From positions 1-20,433 of the IMG/VR virus record IMGVR_UViG_3300009181_000455: DNA of 20,433 bases. One strand, given 5' to 3'. The notes beneath the pieces are model-generated. The model worked only from the letters and a program-made list of their open reading frames with translations, was not told the origin of the DNA and ran no database searches. The stretch comes from a virus. How positions within the stretch are numbered: the stretch's first letter is position 1; every line of letters starts with the position of its first letter. The translations under genes and the position numbers were made by a program. Positions 1 through 6,037 of the stretch are shown piece by piece.

Positions 1-441
1 CGTCAGCCTCCGAGCGTTGATAACCATGCCGATGCCCACCTCTCCGAGCCCCACCGACTCCGTCCACGGGATCGACACATCGGCCAGAGCCGACAGTGCG
101 TCGGCCTGAGCCTGCGAACAGATGCCAGACTGGACGAGCGCGGCCCGCATACCGATCACAGCGGGTCGGTCCATGTCGACGGTCTGGATCGTGCCCGATT
201 GATCGTCGACCCATGCCAGGACGGTGATTGCCAGAGCCCTGACCGGATTCGCTCCCGTCTCGCGGGCCTCGATCAGCGAGGACCAGTAGCCGCCCTCGAT
301 TGCAGCCTGACGCACTTGCCACGTCGGCACCGGACGACGCACGCTGACGCGGAGAGCGTTGACGGCGTCAGCCAATAGTTGGTCGGTGAGCCCGGCGTAT
401 TGCGGTTCGCCGATCTTCGCGGCGAGAGCGGACAGGCTCAT
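1..441 (-). CDS. Phage tail-fibre-associated protein, N-terminal part (runs off left edge)
   Basis: An open frame begins at ATG 441-439 and stays open for 147 codons to the window edge, so the C-terminus is missing. The start overlaps the stop of the upstream tail fibre gene (ATGA), which fixes the start and suggests coupled translation. The product begins MSLSALAAKIGEPQYAGLTD and continues with a run containing PVPTWQVRQAAIEGGYWSSL, then a TIQTVDMDRP segment and an SQAQADALSALADVSIPW segment. From memory this pattern (sites for an 'xxEPQYAGL' start, 'PTWQV', 'IQTxDMD' and 'QADxLxALA') is common in small phage proteins encoded just after tail fibres. Their function is not established; chaperone or tail-tip roles are guesses. 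No signal peptide or membrane segment is visible. Codon use resembles the neighbours. Confidence 0.8.
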   Translation of the reverse strand, partial: MSLSALAAKIGEPQYAGLTDQLLADAVNALRVSVRRPVPTWQVRQAAIEGGYWSSLIEARETGANPVRALAITVLAWVDDQSGTIQTVDMDRPAVIGMRAALVQSGICSQAQADALSALADVSIPWTESVGLGEVGIGMVINARRLT

Positions 442-1661
442 GGCGAGTACCTCAGATAGATGTCGCCGGAAGTCCCGCCGGACGGGGCGGCCGTGCCGCT
501 GGTGATGGTCGGAATTGTCGGCTTGCCGCTGAGATCGGCATACGCTCCGCTGGTCGCAACAGTCGCCAGCCCAGTGACCGCTGAAGCCGCAATCGTCGCG
601 GCGGTCGTCAAAACTCCGCTGGTCGTTGTTACAACAATCTGGCCGCTCGTCGAGCCGATGGCCCCAGCGTTGGTGACGTTGCCGTGAACGTGCGTCGATG
701 TTGCCGCGTCCGTGATCCCGTACCCGGTCAGCGTTGTCGGCGTGGATGTTATCGTTGACCACGCCTGAGTGTGCGCGGTCGGCGTCCTCGCATCGGAGAG
801 CCGCGCGTCGTCACCGACACATGCGGTGGTCGAGGTGGTGCCGTAGCTCACCGACAGCGTGCCGCTGGCGATACCCAGCCCCGTTCCAACGCGGATCGGA
901 CCCAGATTTACTGTCGTCGCCGGGCTGGAGTCGGACTTGTTGTCGAGCGCACCGCTGATCGCTTGGATTGCTGACTCGACATTGAGCGCCGCGGGCGTGA
1001 ACGCGCCGTACCCTCCGGCCACGGAAACCGTCGTCGCAGTCTGGTCGCCGGTGTTCGTGCCGCTGCTGGTGCCAGAGAACGTGCCGGACTGAGTTGCAAG
1101 GCTGCCGAGCCCTGTGATCGTCCCGACCGCCTGCGTCCCGGTGTGGTTTGCCCGCTGGATCGCGTGAGCCTGGACAGCGGCATCGGCAGCGGCCTGCGCG
1201 GTCGAGACAGGCTTTGAGGCGTCGGCCACGTTGTCAACGGCGGAAAGGCCCACCATCGTCTTTGTGATCCCGGCAACCGTGCCGGTGAACGTCGGGCTCG
1301 CCAGGGGAGCTTTCGCGTCCAGGGCAGCTTGCAGGCCCGTCGTGTCGGCAATTGCCAGCCCGGTCGCGGACAGCACGCCAGAGACAACGACGAGGCCCGT
1401 GCCCAGCGTCGTGAACGGCTTGCCGGTCAGATCGCCCCACGACGAGACGCCGGCAGACACAGTGATCGTGAGCGTGTTGCCTGCCGCGGCAATCGTCCCG
1501 CCAACCACCGCCAGGGTGACGACGCCGGCAAGCGAGTTGAGGGTCGTGACACCGCCGGCCCCGGCAGTCCCCTGGGGGCCAATGCCGCTGGAAACCTTGA
1601 TCGTCACCTTGTCGTCCACGACCGTAATCGGTGACTTGGTGTTCGTGACGCTGATGCTCAC
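438..1661 (-). CDS. Phage tail fibre protein
   Basis: 407 residues, predicted to form the shaft of a receptor-binding tail fibre. A short GPQGTAGAGG stretch (28-37) is collagen-like. It is followed by Gly/Ser/Thr-rich beta-repeat sequence. Classical fibre motifs are visible: WGDLTGKP near 75-82 and ADLSGKP near 375-381; TGLQAALDAKAPLASPTFTG near 108-127; VDNVADASKPVSTAQAA near 142-158; GDDARLSDARTPTAHTQ near 283-299; and LTGYGITDA near 311-319. These are typical trimeric fibre or stalk repeats in phages and prophages. The C-terminus (SGDIYLRYSP) resembles the ends of other fibres and carries no obvious chaperone or enzyme domain. The start ATG overlaps the stop of the upstream gene (ATGA), and its own stop overlaps the next start. 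Receptor and host are unknown; the fibre class is well supported, the exact role less so. Confidence 0.85.
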   Translation of the reverse strand: MSISVTNTKSPITVVDDKVTIKVSSGIGPQGTAGAGGVTTLNSLAGVVTLAVVGGTIAAAGNTLTITVSAGVSSWGDLTGKPFTTLGTGLVVVSGVLSATGLAIADTTGLQAALDAKAPLASPTFTGTVAGITKTMVGLSAVDNVADASKPVSTAQAAADAAVQAHAIQRANHTGTQAVGTITGLGSLATQSGTFSGTSSGTNTGDQTATTVSVAGGYGAFTPAALNVESAIQAISGALDNKSDSSPATTVNLGPIRVGTGLGIASGTLSVSYGTTSTTACVGDDARLSDARTPTAHTQAWSTITSTPTTLTGYGITDAATSTHVHGNVTNAGAIGSTSGQIVVTTTSGVLTTAATIAASAVTGLATVATSGAYADLSGKPTIPTITSGTAAPSGGTSGDIYLRYSP

Positions 1662-1981
1662 GGCGTCACCTCGATCCGACCATCAATCCGAGTCCGCTGG
1701 ACGTTACCCGCGGCGATGACCACCTGCCGCCACCCGTAAGTGCCAAGGAGTAGTGCGGCCGACGGGATTTCAGACAGGCCGATCGCGACACTGGAGGCCG
1801 TGACGCCGGCGGTGACGATTGTCGTCATAGTCGTGACGGCCGCCCCGGTGCGGAGGCTGTAGATCGTCGTGTAGGCCGTGGAGCCGGTGAGGTCTTCGGT
1901 GTAGACGATGTTCTTTCCGAACTCGTCACCACGCCGCCAAGAGAGATTGAGAACGTCTGGGGCGTCGGATGCCGTTGCCAT
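1658..1981 (-). CDS. Small phage structural protein, BppU-like N-terminal-domain type
   Basis: 107 residues. The sequence has the look of the small beta-sandwich domain often placed just upstream of phage fibres: an early RRGDEFGKNIVYTEDLTGST segment (16-35), a central Thr/Val-rich strand region, then LLLGTYGWRQVVI and a final RTRIDGRIEVTP strand. In related baseplate proteins (BppU/DUF2479-like) the same order occurs: 'rrGD', then 'LTG', then 'GtY.w', then 'G.i.V'. I infer it links or caps the fibre encoded next. The ATG shares one base with the upstream stop (TGATG), and the TGA overlaps the fibre start. No catalytic motif is present. The alternative is a free-standing fibre accessory protein; the family match is by eye only. 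Confidence 0.6.
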   Translation of the reverse strand: MATASDAPDVLNLSWRRGDEFGKNIVYTEDLTGSTAYTTIYSLRTGAAVTTMTTIVTAGVTASSVAIGLSEIPSAALLLGTYGWRQVVIAAGNVQRTRIDGRIEVTP

Positions 1982-2280
1982 CAGTTGTCCCCCTTGCGCG
2001 CCTCGATCATGGTTGCGATTTCGCGCTGGCCGACGACGATTTCTTGCATCGTCTCGGCCTGCTGCTTCTGCGTTGAGCCGATTTCCCTGAGCGTCGACTC
2101 CGTCGACTCAAGGAACCGAGTGTGCGCCTCGACGATCGGAATGACGGCCCCCGAATACATCGCGAAGCCAGCCTCGCGCGCCATCCACAAGAAGGCCGCC
2201 AGGATCAGTACGGGTACGCCAAGCTGCGTCCCTACTTTGAGCAGGGAGTCAGCCCACACCGCCTTTGATTCGTCGGTCAT
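1981..2280 (-). CDS. Small single-span membrane protein with helical C-terminal tail (holin or tether candidate)
   Basis: 99 residues. After a short charged N-terminus there is one hydrophobic span (about 20-36, VPVLILAAFLWMA). A long, polar, probably helical or coiled-coil segment rich in Glu, Gln, Arg and Ser follows (about 48-99, including TQKQQAETMQEIVVGQREIA). No cleavable signal peptide is apparent. The gene starts 32 bases inside the end of the nucleotide kinase gene in another frame, behind a G-rich stretch that may act as ribosome binding site. It ends by TGATG overlap with the next structural gene. One-span proteins in this genome position are often annotated as holin-like, but no lysin is encoded nearby. 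A membrane tether or superinfection factor is equally possible. Function not recognised. Confidence 0.65.
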   Translation of the reverse strand: MTDESKAVWADSLLKVGTQLGVPVLILAAFLWMAREAGFAMYSGAVIPIVEAHTRFLESTESTLREIGSTQKQQAETMQEIVVGQREIATMIEARKGDN

Positions 2281-2857
2281 GTTCGCTACCCCCCGCGATA
2301 TCTTTCATTGTAGCATTCGTCAGGGAGGCGGCGGCGGCTTGTACGACCTCGCGAAACTCGTCCAAAGTGCCCCCGTTGACGAGGGTCCGGTCGATCAGTC
2401 GGCGGCTGATGCCGGCCTCGCTGACGTGTCCGACGCAGGTGGCCGCGCCGGGGCGAGTTACTTCCCAGATGACACCGCCGAACCTGTCGCGGATCATCTC
2501 GGCTTCGTCGTCGAACCGGACGTCGGGGACGACGACGCAGGCTCGCCCTTCGCCCCATCCGGCGAACCGAATCCGATGGGCCGCAATCTTCAGCCAGACG
2601 TCCTTTGACACCATCCCCCGCCCCCAGTCAGTTCCGAGAGTCTGGAGAAGTTGGCGAGGCGACTTCCCCAGCCAGGGGATCACGTTCTCTTTGAACTGCC
2701 GGTCCTTGAGTTGCTCGACCGCGCAGCTCGTCATCTTGGCGATCATGTCGTAGAGCGGGTCGGCTAGAGCAATCTCATGCCATCCGAGCATTGACGCGAC
2801 CGTCCCCTTGCCGGCCCCGGCCGCCCCGGTAATGCCAACCACGATGAGCCCGCTCAT
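2249..2857 (-). CDS. Deoxynucleoside monophosphate kinase (T4 gp1-like)
   Basis: 202 residues. Predicted to phosphorylate dNMPs to dNDPs with ATP, feeding phage DNA synthesis. An N-terminal beta strand leads into a Walker A P-loop, GAAGAGKGT (11-19). It is followed by ADPLYDMIAKMT (32-43), the conserved helix SPRQLLQTLGTDWGR (66-80), the strand and loop CVVVPDVRFDDEAEMI (107-122), and HVSEAGI (144-150). This order is that of phage dNMP kinases. The protein is somewhat shorter than T4 gp1, as is usual for siphovirus homologues. Translation is coupled to the deaminase: the ATG overlaps its TGA, with AAGGAG upstream inside the deaminase gene. Together with the deaminase it forms a small dNTP-supply pair. 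Substrate preference (dCMP, dTMP, dGMP or modified bases) cannot be read from the sequence. Confidence 0.85.
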   Translation of the reverse strand: MSGLIVVGITGAAGAGKGTVASMLGWHEIALADPLYDMIAKMTSCAVEQLKDRQFKENVIPWLGKSPRQLLQTLGTDWGRGMVSKDVWLKIAAHRIRFAGWGEGRACVVVPDVRFDDEAEMIRDRFGGVIWEVTRPGAATCVGHVSEAGISRRLIDRTLVNGGTLDEFREVVQAAAASLTNATMKDIAGGSEHDRRIKGGVG

Positions 2858-3342
2858 ATCTCAATCTCCTTGCCGTCGAACAGGATTTTGGTCCCCAAGT
2901 CTGATGCCACCCACCACATCTCGACGCCTGCCTCTTCAAGCATCTGGTGGGCCGCGGCGATCTCGTCCGACCACCTCGCCGGCGTCATGTGCCGAAGTTT
3001 CCGCAGGCCAACGACCTCTTTGATCCCTGCGCCGATGATCGCTCTGGCACAGTGGCAGCAGGCAAACCAAGGGGCGTACATGACGGCGCCCTTGGTCTTG
3101 AAGCCGTACCTCGCGCAGGTGAACAGGACGTCTCTCTCCGCGTGTTCGATGTAGCGGGCCTTGTGTTCCGGGGACTTCCTGGCGTCGTTTGCCTCGACGC
3201 CCTGCGGGAAGCGGTTGGAGCCGAAGCACACGTCCCGCGGCTCGGCAGAGAACTGGACGGCGGCCCCGACCCTGGTGCGGGGGTCGTCCGAATCCCGCAT
3301 CCCGAAGTCGACCGCTCTCCGCAAAAGCCTGAGTTCGCTCAT
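2854..3342 (-). CDS. dCMP deaminase-like zinc-dependent cytidylate deaminase
   Basis: 162 residues from ATG 3342, chosen because it overlaps the upstream TGA (ATGA) and has a GGGAGGG Shine-Dalgarno run; a longer frame upstream is only a shadow. Zinc-site motifs of the CDA/dCMP deaminase fold are present: HAE (67-69, His ligand plus catalytic Glu) and C95-x-x-C98 within FACCHCARAIIGAGIKEV. Upstream residues DPRTRVGAAVQ (20-30) and FGSNRFPQG (40-48) match the substrate-side loop seen in dCMP deaminases. The reaction would be dCMP to dUMP, towards dTTP. The residue before the first ligand Cys is Ala, where Pro is usual (PCxxC), an unusual but probably tolerated change. The typical long allosteric-site insert of large T4-type dCMP deaminases is not apparent. 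Deamination of another cytidylate is an alternative. Confidence 0.82.
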   Translation of the reverse strand: MSELRLLRRAVDFGMRDSDDPRTRVGAAVQFSAEPRDVCFGSNRFPQGVEANDARKSPEHKARYIEHAERDVLFTCARYGFKTKGAVMYAPWFACCHCARAIIGAGIKEVVGLRKLRHMTPARWSDEIAAAHQMLEEAGVEMWWVASDLGTKILFDGKEIEI

Positions 3343-4601
3343 TTTCCCTCCCTTTCCGGCCCGGCGACGAGCATCCCGTCGAGGCCGCCTCTGTGACTGT
3401 AGAAAAACGTCTCCATAGCCCGGCGCGACCCAACGAAGCCGTGGCTGGAATGCCATTCGTCCGCTGGGCACAACGCCGGTGCCTGCCGGACCAGCACCGA
3501 GTCAATCGTCTCGATGGGCCGCTGCCACTCGGCGGCCTGCGAGTGAAAGTGGCCGGTGTGGAACTCGCGGTAGGGGCACTGTGCCCACAATGCAGGCCGC
3601 TCTAGGGCCATCAGTTGCGGCAGCCGCTTCTTGGCTTTGTCGCCGTGGGCAAACCCGAGCAGCGTCCCGCCGTGATGGGCGTAGGTGCGGGAGGTGTAGC
3701 TCTTGGCGATCGTCACCCGCTCGTCCTTCGCGAACTGGAGGCAGAGCATCTTGTGAAAGGCCCACGACAGGGCCTCGTCGTGGTTGCCGGCCACAAGGAC
3801 GACGTCGGTCTGGCAGGTCTCGGCCGAGTGGGCCACGATGTCAAGCAGGGCGTCGGTGCCCGTGTCGAGCATCTTCTGGATGCGGGAGTCGCGGTCGAGG
3901 TAGGTGTTTCCGCTGCTGGTCGTGCCACGCGGCGTGTCGAAATGGAACAGGTCTCCGCAGAAGGCCACCGTTCGACGGGCCGGGCGGAACAACGTGTCGC
4001 CGCTGGCGACAAGCTCCTGGGACGTGTCGCCCAAAAGCCTCGTTGCGATGTTCAGGTCGTAGTCGGCCTCGCCGGTCGAAGGCGTCCAGGCCAGCTTGGC
4101 AAGATGGACGTCGGCCACGACCAGCACCTGCCAGGCGCCGCCGGCCCGCGGGCGGTGCGGCTTGCGGGCCTTGCGGGCCATGGAGGCCGCGGCGCCGTCG
4201 AGCATGGCCTTCACGGCGTCGAGGACGCCGGGGCCACCGCGGGGCTTGAGACGCACCCACACGCGGTAGAGGGGCACCTTGGCGTCGCCGCAGGGGGATT
4301 CCCAGACGGTCGCCTCGCTTGCGGCGACCTCAAACTTCGTCAGGTCGGCTTCGATGTGGGCCAGCAGGTCGTCCACGGTCTTGATGCCGTGGCTGGCCGA
4401 GTGGACGATCGTCTGGTCGCCTTCGACCTTGGTCGTGATCTGGGGCGGCCCGAGGATCGACGGGTCGTCGGCGATCAGCTTTCCAACCAGTCGCGGACGG
4501 TTGATATCCCCGGAAGCGGGCCTACTCCCATCTCCGCTAGTTCTGCGACCAGTTTTTGGGCCAGTCGCCGTCCCGCGGCCTTGAGCGTTCCGTCTCGCCA
4601 T
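3339..4601 (-). CDS. Phage metallophosphoesterase (calcineurin-like fold)
   Basis: 420 residues. All dimetal motifs of the calcineurin-like phosphoesterase fold are visible in order: D164-x-H166 (VADVHLAKL), GDLFHFD (216-222), GNHDE (272-276), H319 in FAHGD, and GHFH (350-353). The middle part, with YDLNIATRLL, DSRIQKMLDTG and MALERPALWA, follows a phage-specific family whose substrate is unknown (DNA ends, cyclic nucleotides or phosphoproteins are all possible). Residues 1-35 are Arg/Gly/Thr-rich and probably disordered; 48-125 form a separate domain containing HGIKTVDDLLAHIEADL. The start has AGGAGG 10 bases upstream. It overlaps the preceding small gene by 127 bases, which is large, so a later non-ATG start cannot be excluded. 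The stop overlaps the deaminase start (ATGA). From memory, relatives often carry an N-terminal helix-turn-helix, absent here. Confidence 0.85.
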   Translation of the reverse strand: MARRNAQGRGTATGPKTGRRTSGDGSRPASGDINRPRLVGKLIADDPSILGPPQITTKVEGDQTIVHSASHGIKTVDDLLAHIEADLTKFEVAASEATVWESPCGDAKVPLYRVWVRLKPRGGPGVLDAVKAMLDGAAASMARKARKPHRPRAGGAWQVLVVADVHLAKLAWTPSTGEADYDLNIATRLLGDTSQELVASGDTLFRPARRTVAFCGDLFHFDTPRGTTSSGNTYLDRDSRIQKMLDTGTDALLDIVAHSAETCQTDVVLVAGNHDEALSWAFHKMLCLQFAKDERVTIAKSYTSRTYAHHGGTLLGFAHGDKAKKRLPQLMALERPALWAQCPYREFHTGHFHSQAAEWQRPIETIDSVLVRQAPALCPADEWHSSHGFVGSRRAMETFFYSHRGGLDGMLVAGPEREGK

Positions 4602-4738
4602 AGCCGTTTGGCCTCCTGAAAGTCGGTGCGAACGTCCTCGGGCAAGTTCGACAGCCAGCGGTGTCTAGGTCTTGCGGGGCTTGCGAGGTCCACCTTGAGG
4701 CGATCGAGGAACCCCAGGGGCTTTGCCTTTGCGCTCAT
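4475..4738 (-). CDS. Small helical protein with helix-turn-helix-like C-terminus
   Basis: 87 residues from ATG 4738, preceded by AGAGGA at 6 bases. A longer frame upstream of this ATG looks non-coding. The N-terminus is basic (MSAKAKPLGFLDRLK). It is followed by LPEDVRTDFQEAKRLWRDG (33-51), then KAAGRRLAQKLVAELAEMG and a final ISTVRDWLES, which looks like the recognition helix of a small winged or simple helix-turn-helix domain. It lies immediately before, and for 127 bases inside, the metallophosphoesterase gene. I infer that it supplies in trans the DNA-binding module that is fused to the N-terminus in related phosphoesterases. It could alternatively be a stand-alone regulator or a small terminase-like protein. 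No experimental family was recognised. Confidence 0.65.
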   Translation of the reverse strand: MSAKAKPLGFLDRLKVDLASPARPRHRWLSNLPEDVRTDFQEAKRLWRDGTLKAAGRRLAQKLVAELAEMGVGPLPGISTVRDWLES

Positions 4739-4871
4739 GCGGTGTCCTCTGGGGCGTTCGCAGCCAGCCGACGTCGTCCTGTGGCGGCATATCCGGCAGG
4801 CCGTCAACGTCGTTGTCGAAGACCTCCTCGGCATCCCCGACGTCGAAGCGTTTTTCTGGCGGCGATGTCAT
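4665..4871 (-). CDS. Short charged hypothetical ORF (68 aa), uncertain
   Basis: ATG 4871 opens a 68-codon frame in an otherwise unassigned gap of about 167 bases. The first half is acidic (DVGDAEEVFDNDVDGLPDM, about 10-28). The second half is basic and Pro-rich (ending GGPRKPRKT) and overlaps the start of the next gene by 74 bases in another frame. The upstream ribosome binding site is weak. The acidic half has normal-looking codon use, but the basic half could be a by-product of the overlapping gene. No family recognised. It may instead be leader sequence for the downstream gene. Confidence 0.4.
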   Translation of the reverse strand: MTSPPEKRFDVGDAEEVFDNDVDGLPDMPPQDDVGWLRTPQRTPHERKGKAPGVPRSPQGGPRKPRKT

Positions 4872-4887
4872 GGCCGGTAGCTTACCA

Positions 4888-4902
4888 CACCCTGATCGGG
4901 TG
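4888..4902 (-). other. Small hairpin between the tail and accessory modules
   Basis: On the minus strand CACCC and GGGTG flank a GATCA loop, just after the stop of the 144-residue gene (stop at 4906-4908) and before ATG 4871. Five base pairs and no following U-run make an intrinsic terminator unlikely. It could be a processing or attenuation element at a module boundary, or chance. Confidence 0.35.
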
Positions 4903-4905
4903 GTG

Positions 4906-5340
4906 TCAGGATGGGGCGACTGCCTTGGCGTTCTTTCGGGCGAGCCAGATGGCCCGTTTTACTCCAAGGGAAGCGACCGTCGAGATGAACGGGAGCCCGC
5001 GGGCGTCGGCCTCTTCCTTCAGCCAGCCGAGGATTTCCTTCGCTCTGTCCGGCTTTGAGCATTCGTCCGGCCCCCAGGCGTCCATGATGGCCGCGCGAGC
5101 CTCACATTTGCAGCCCGGCTGGGCAACAAGCCCCCACGCCTCAAGTATCCGCTTGAGTTGGCACCCTGGCCCACACGGGCGAATGCAGCCAGCGTACTTG
5201 AGGAACAGGGCGTCGTAGGCGTCGTCGGGAACCTGGACGTAGTCGCCCTCGATGGGGCCGGCAGCAAGCATCTCCGCTTCGTACCCGGCTGGGCGGTACT
5301 TTGCGGCGTCTCGGATGGCTACGATGTTGACGAGGATCAT
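4906..5340 (-). CDS. Cysteine-motif hypothetical protein (phage/planctomycete-type)
   Basis: 144 residues. After a variable first 50, the protein has a conserved-looking core: C52, C56 and C60 (GCIRPCGPGCQLKRILEAWG), C77 and C79 (GCKCEARAAIMDAWGPDEC) and C94. A helical tail follows, with EILGWLKEEADARGLPF (102-118) and SLGVKRAIWLARKNA. From memory, a family of unknown function with 'PGC.LK.IL...G....GC.C..RA..M...GP..C....I..WL..EA..RGLPF' is frequent in planctomycete and phage sequences. Four to six Cys suggest a zinc-binding fold. The start overlaps the stop of the upstream Cys-rich gene (ATGA). The role is unknown; its place after tail-tip genes favours a structural or assembly role, but a regulatory protein is possible. 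Confidence 0.75.
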   Translation of the reverse strand: MILVNIVAIRDAAKYRPAGYEAEMLAAGPIEGDYVQVPDDAYDALFLKYAGCIRPCGPGCQLKRILEAWGLVAQPGCKCEARAAIMDAWGPDECSKPDRAKEILGWLKEEADARGLPFISTVASLGVKRAIWLARKNAKAVAPS

Positions 5341-5705
5341 GGTGGTGGAAGGATCGTAGGACAGGCTGACGGATTATTGCAATCGACGGTCACCCACGAA
5401 AACGCCTCGCCGTTGTAGCCACCGCCGGCGCAACTACACACGTCGACAACTATGCCAACAAACGTGACAGTGCATCGCGATCCGGCCGGCACGCACGGCT
5501 GACCGTCGGGAAACACCCACCTTTGAGCCGCGTCGTCCCACTCGGGAACCCGATAACGCAAGACACGCTGTTCGATGGTCTGTGACCCGTAGTACAACGA
5601 GTGACGATAGCAGTAGCAGGTGTAAGCCTTGCAGCAGCAGTCTGTCGAGAAGGCGAACCCCCCGTTGGCCGCCATCAAGAACGCGCCTGGGTAAATGAAT
5701 CCCAT
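5337..5705 (-). CDS. Cysteine-rich small tail-associated protein, unknown function
   Basis: 122 residues with 11 cysteines: C23, C24, C25, C30 and C32 in a CCCKAYTCYC cluster, then C71, C78, C90, C92, C109 and C115. The rest is rich in aromatic residues and Gly (FIYPGAFLMAANGGF at the N-terminus; YRHSLYYG; WDDAAQRWVFPDGQPC). The N-terminal stretch is only mildly hydrophobic; I do not see a convincing cleavable signal. The ATG shares one base with the upstream stop (TGATG) and the TGA overlaps the next start. Such Cys density is unusual for an intracellular phage protein and suggests metal binding or disulphides formed on the finished particle. No family was recognised. Confidence 0.72.
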   Translation of the reverse strand: MGFIYPGAFLMAANGGFAFSTDCCCKAYTCYCYRHSLYYGSQTIEQRVLRYRVPEWDDAAQRWVFPDGQPCVPAGSRCTVTFVGIVVDVCSCAGGGYNGEAFSWVTVDCNNPSACPTILPPP

Positions 5706-6034
5706 CAGTAAGACTCTAGGAACGATGCCGTCACGTCGATTACGTTGGCGACGCTTGCTTTCGCCTGAAGGGCATCCCCAGCGTTGAGGACGAGGGTGCT
5801 GTTGAGCGGCTGCCCGGTTACTTGAGTTGCCAGAGATGCCGCCTTGATCATGTAGACCGACGCTGTGAGCCCGTTCGGGATGATGAGCAGGTCATACGTC
5901 GCAGACGCCGCTGTGCTGGTGTTGCAGATCGTGATCCCTCGGACGACGGCCGTGCTTGCCGTACCCATGGATGCGATCGTGATCGGCGTCGTCGCCGTCA
6001 GCGTCTTGGCTACCATCCTGAAAACGTCGGCCAT
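5705..6034 (-). CDS. Small beta-rich phage structural protein, unknown function
   Basis: 109 residues, Ala/Thr/Val/Ser-rich with an alternating pattern typical of beta sandwiches. The central segment VVRGITICNTSTAASATYDLLIIPNG (30-55) reads as successive strands, and LNSTLVLNAGDALQAKA (77-93) resembles the loops of small virion decoration or fibre domains. No catalytic residues, signal or membrane span. Start ATG 6034 lies 3 bases after the upstream stop with GGGGTGATCT before it. It lies among tail-tip genes, so I infer a minor tail component. Function is not recognised. Confidence 0.65.
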   Translation of the reverse strand: MADVFRMVAKTLTATTPITIASMGTASTAVVRGITICNTSTAASATYDLLIIPNGLTASVYMIKAASLATQVTGQPLNSTLVLNAGDALQAKASVANVIDVTASFLESY

Positions 6035-6037
6035 AGA

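Noticed and set aside
2936-3505. Minus-strand ORF overlapping the deaminase in another frame
   Set aside because: Arg/Gly/His-rich shadow; the deaminase frame has HAE and CxxC motifs and start/stop coupling.
4554-4560. CCCAAAA heptamer in the metallophosphoesterase frame
   Set aside because: A -1 slip here meets a TAG within six codons and does not join the upstream small gene frame, so it is not a productive frameshift.
3615-4619. Long plus-strand ORF of 334 codons opposite the metallophosphoesterase
   Set aside because: It mirrors a gene with intact catalytic motifs; its sequence is Arg/Gly/Val/His-biased with no motif. Typical antisense shadow in GC-rich DNA.
4475-4834. Extended 119-codon start for the small HTH-like gene
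   Set aside because: The upstream 32 residues look non-coding, and ATG 4738 has an AGAGGA site.
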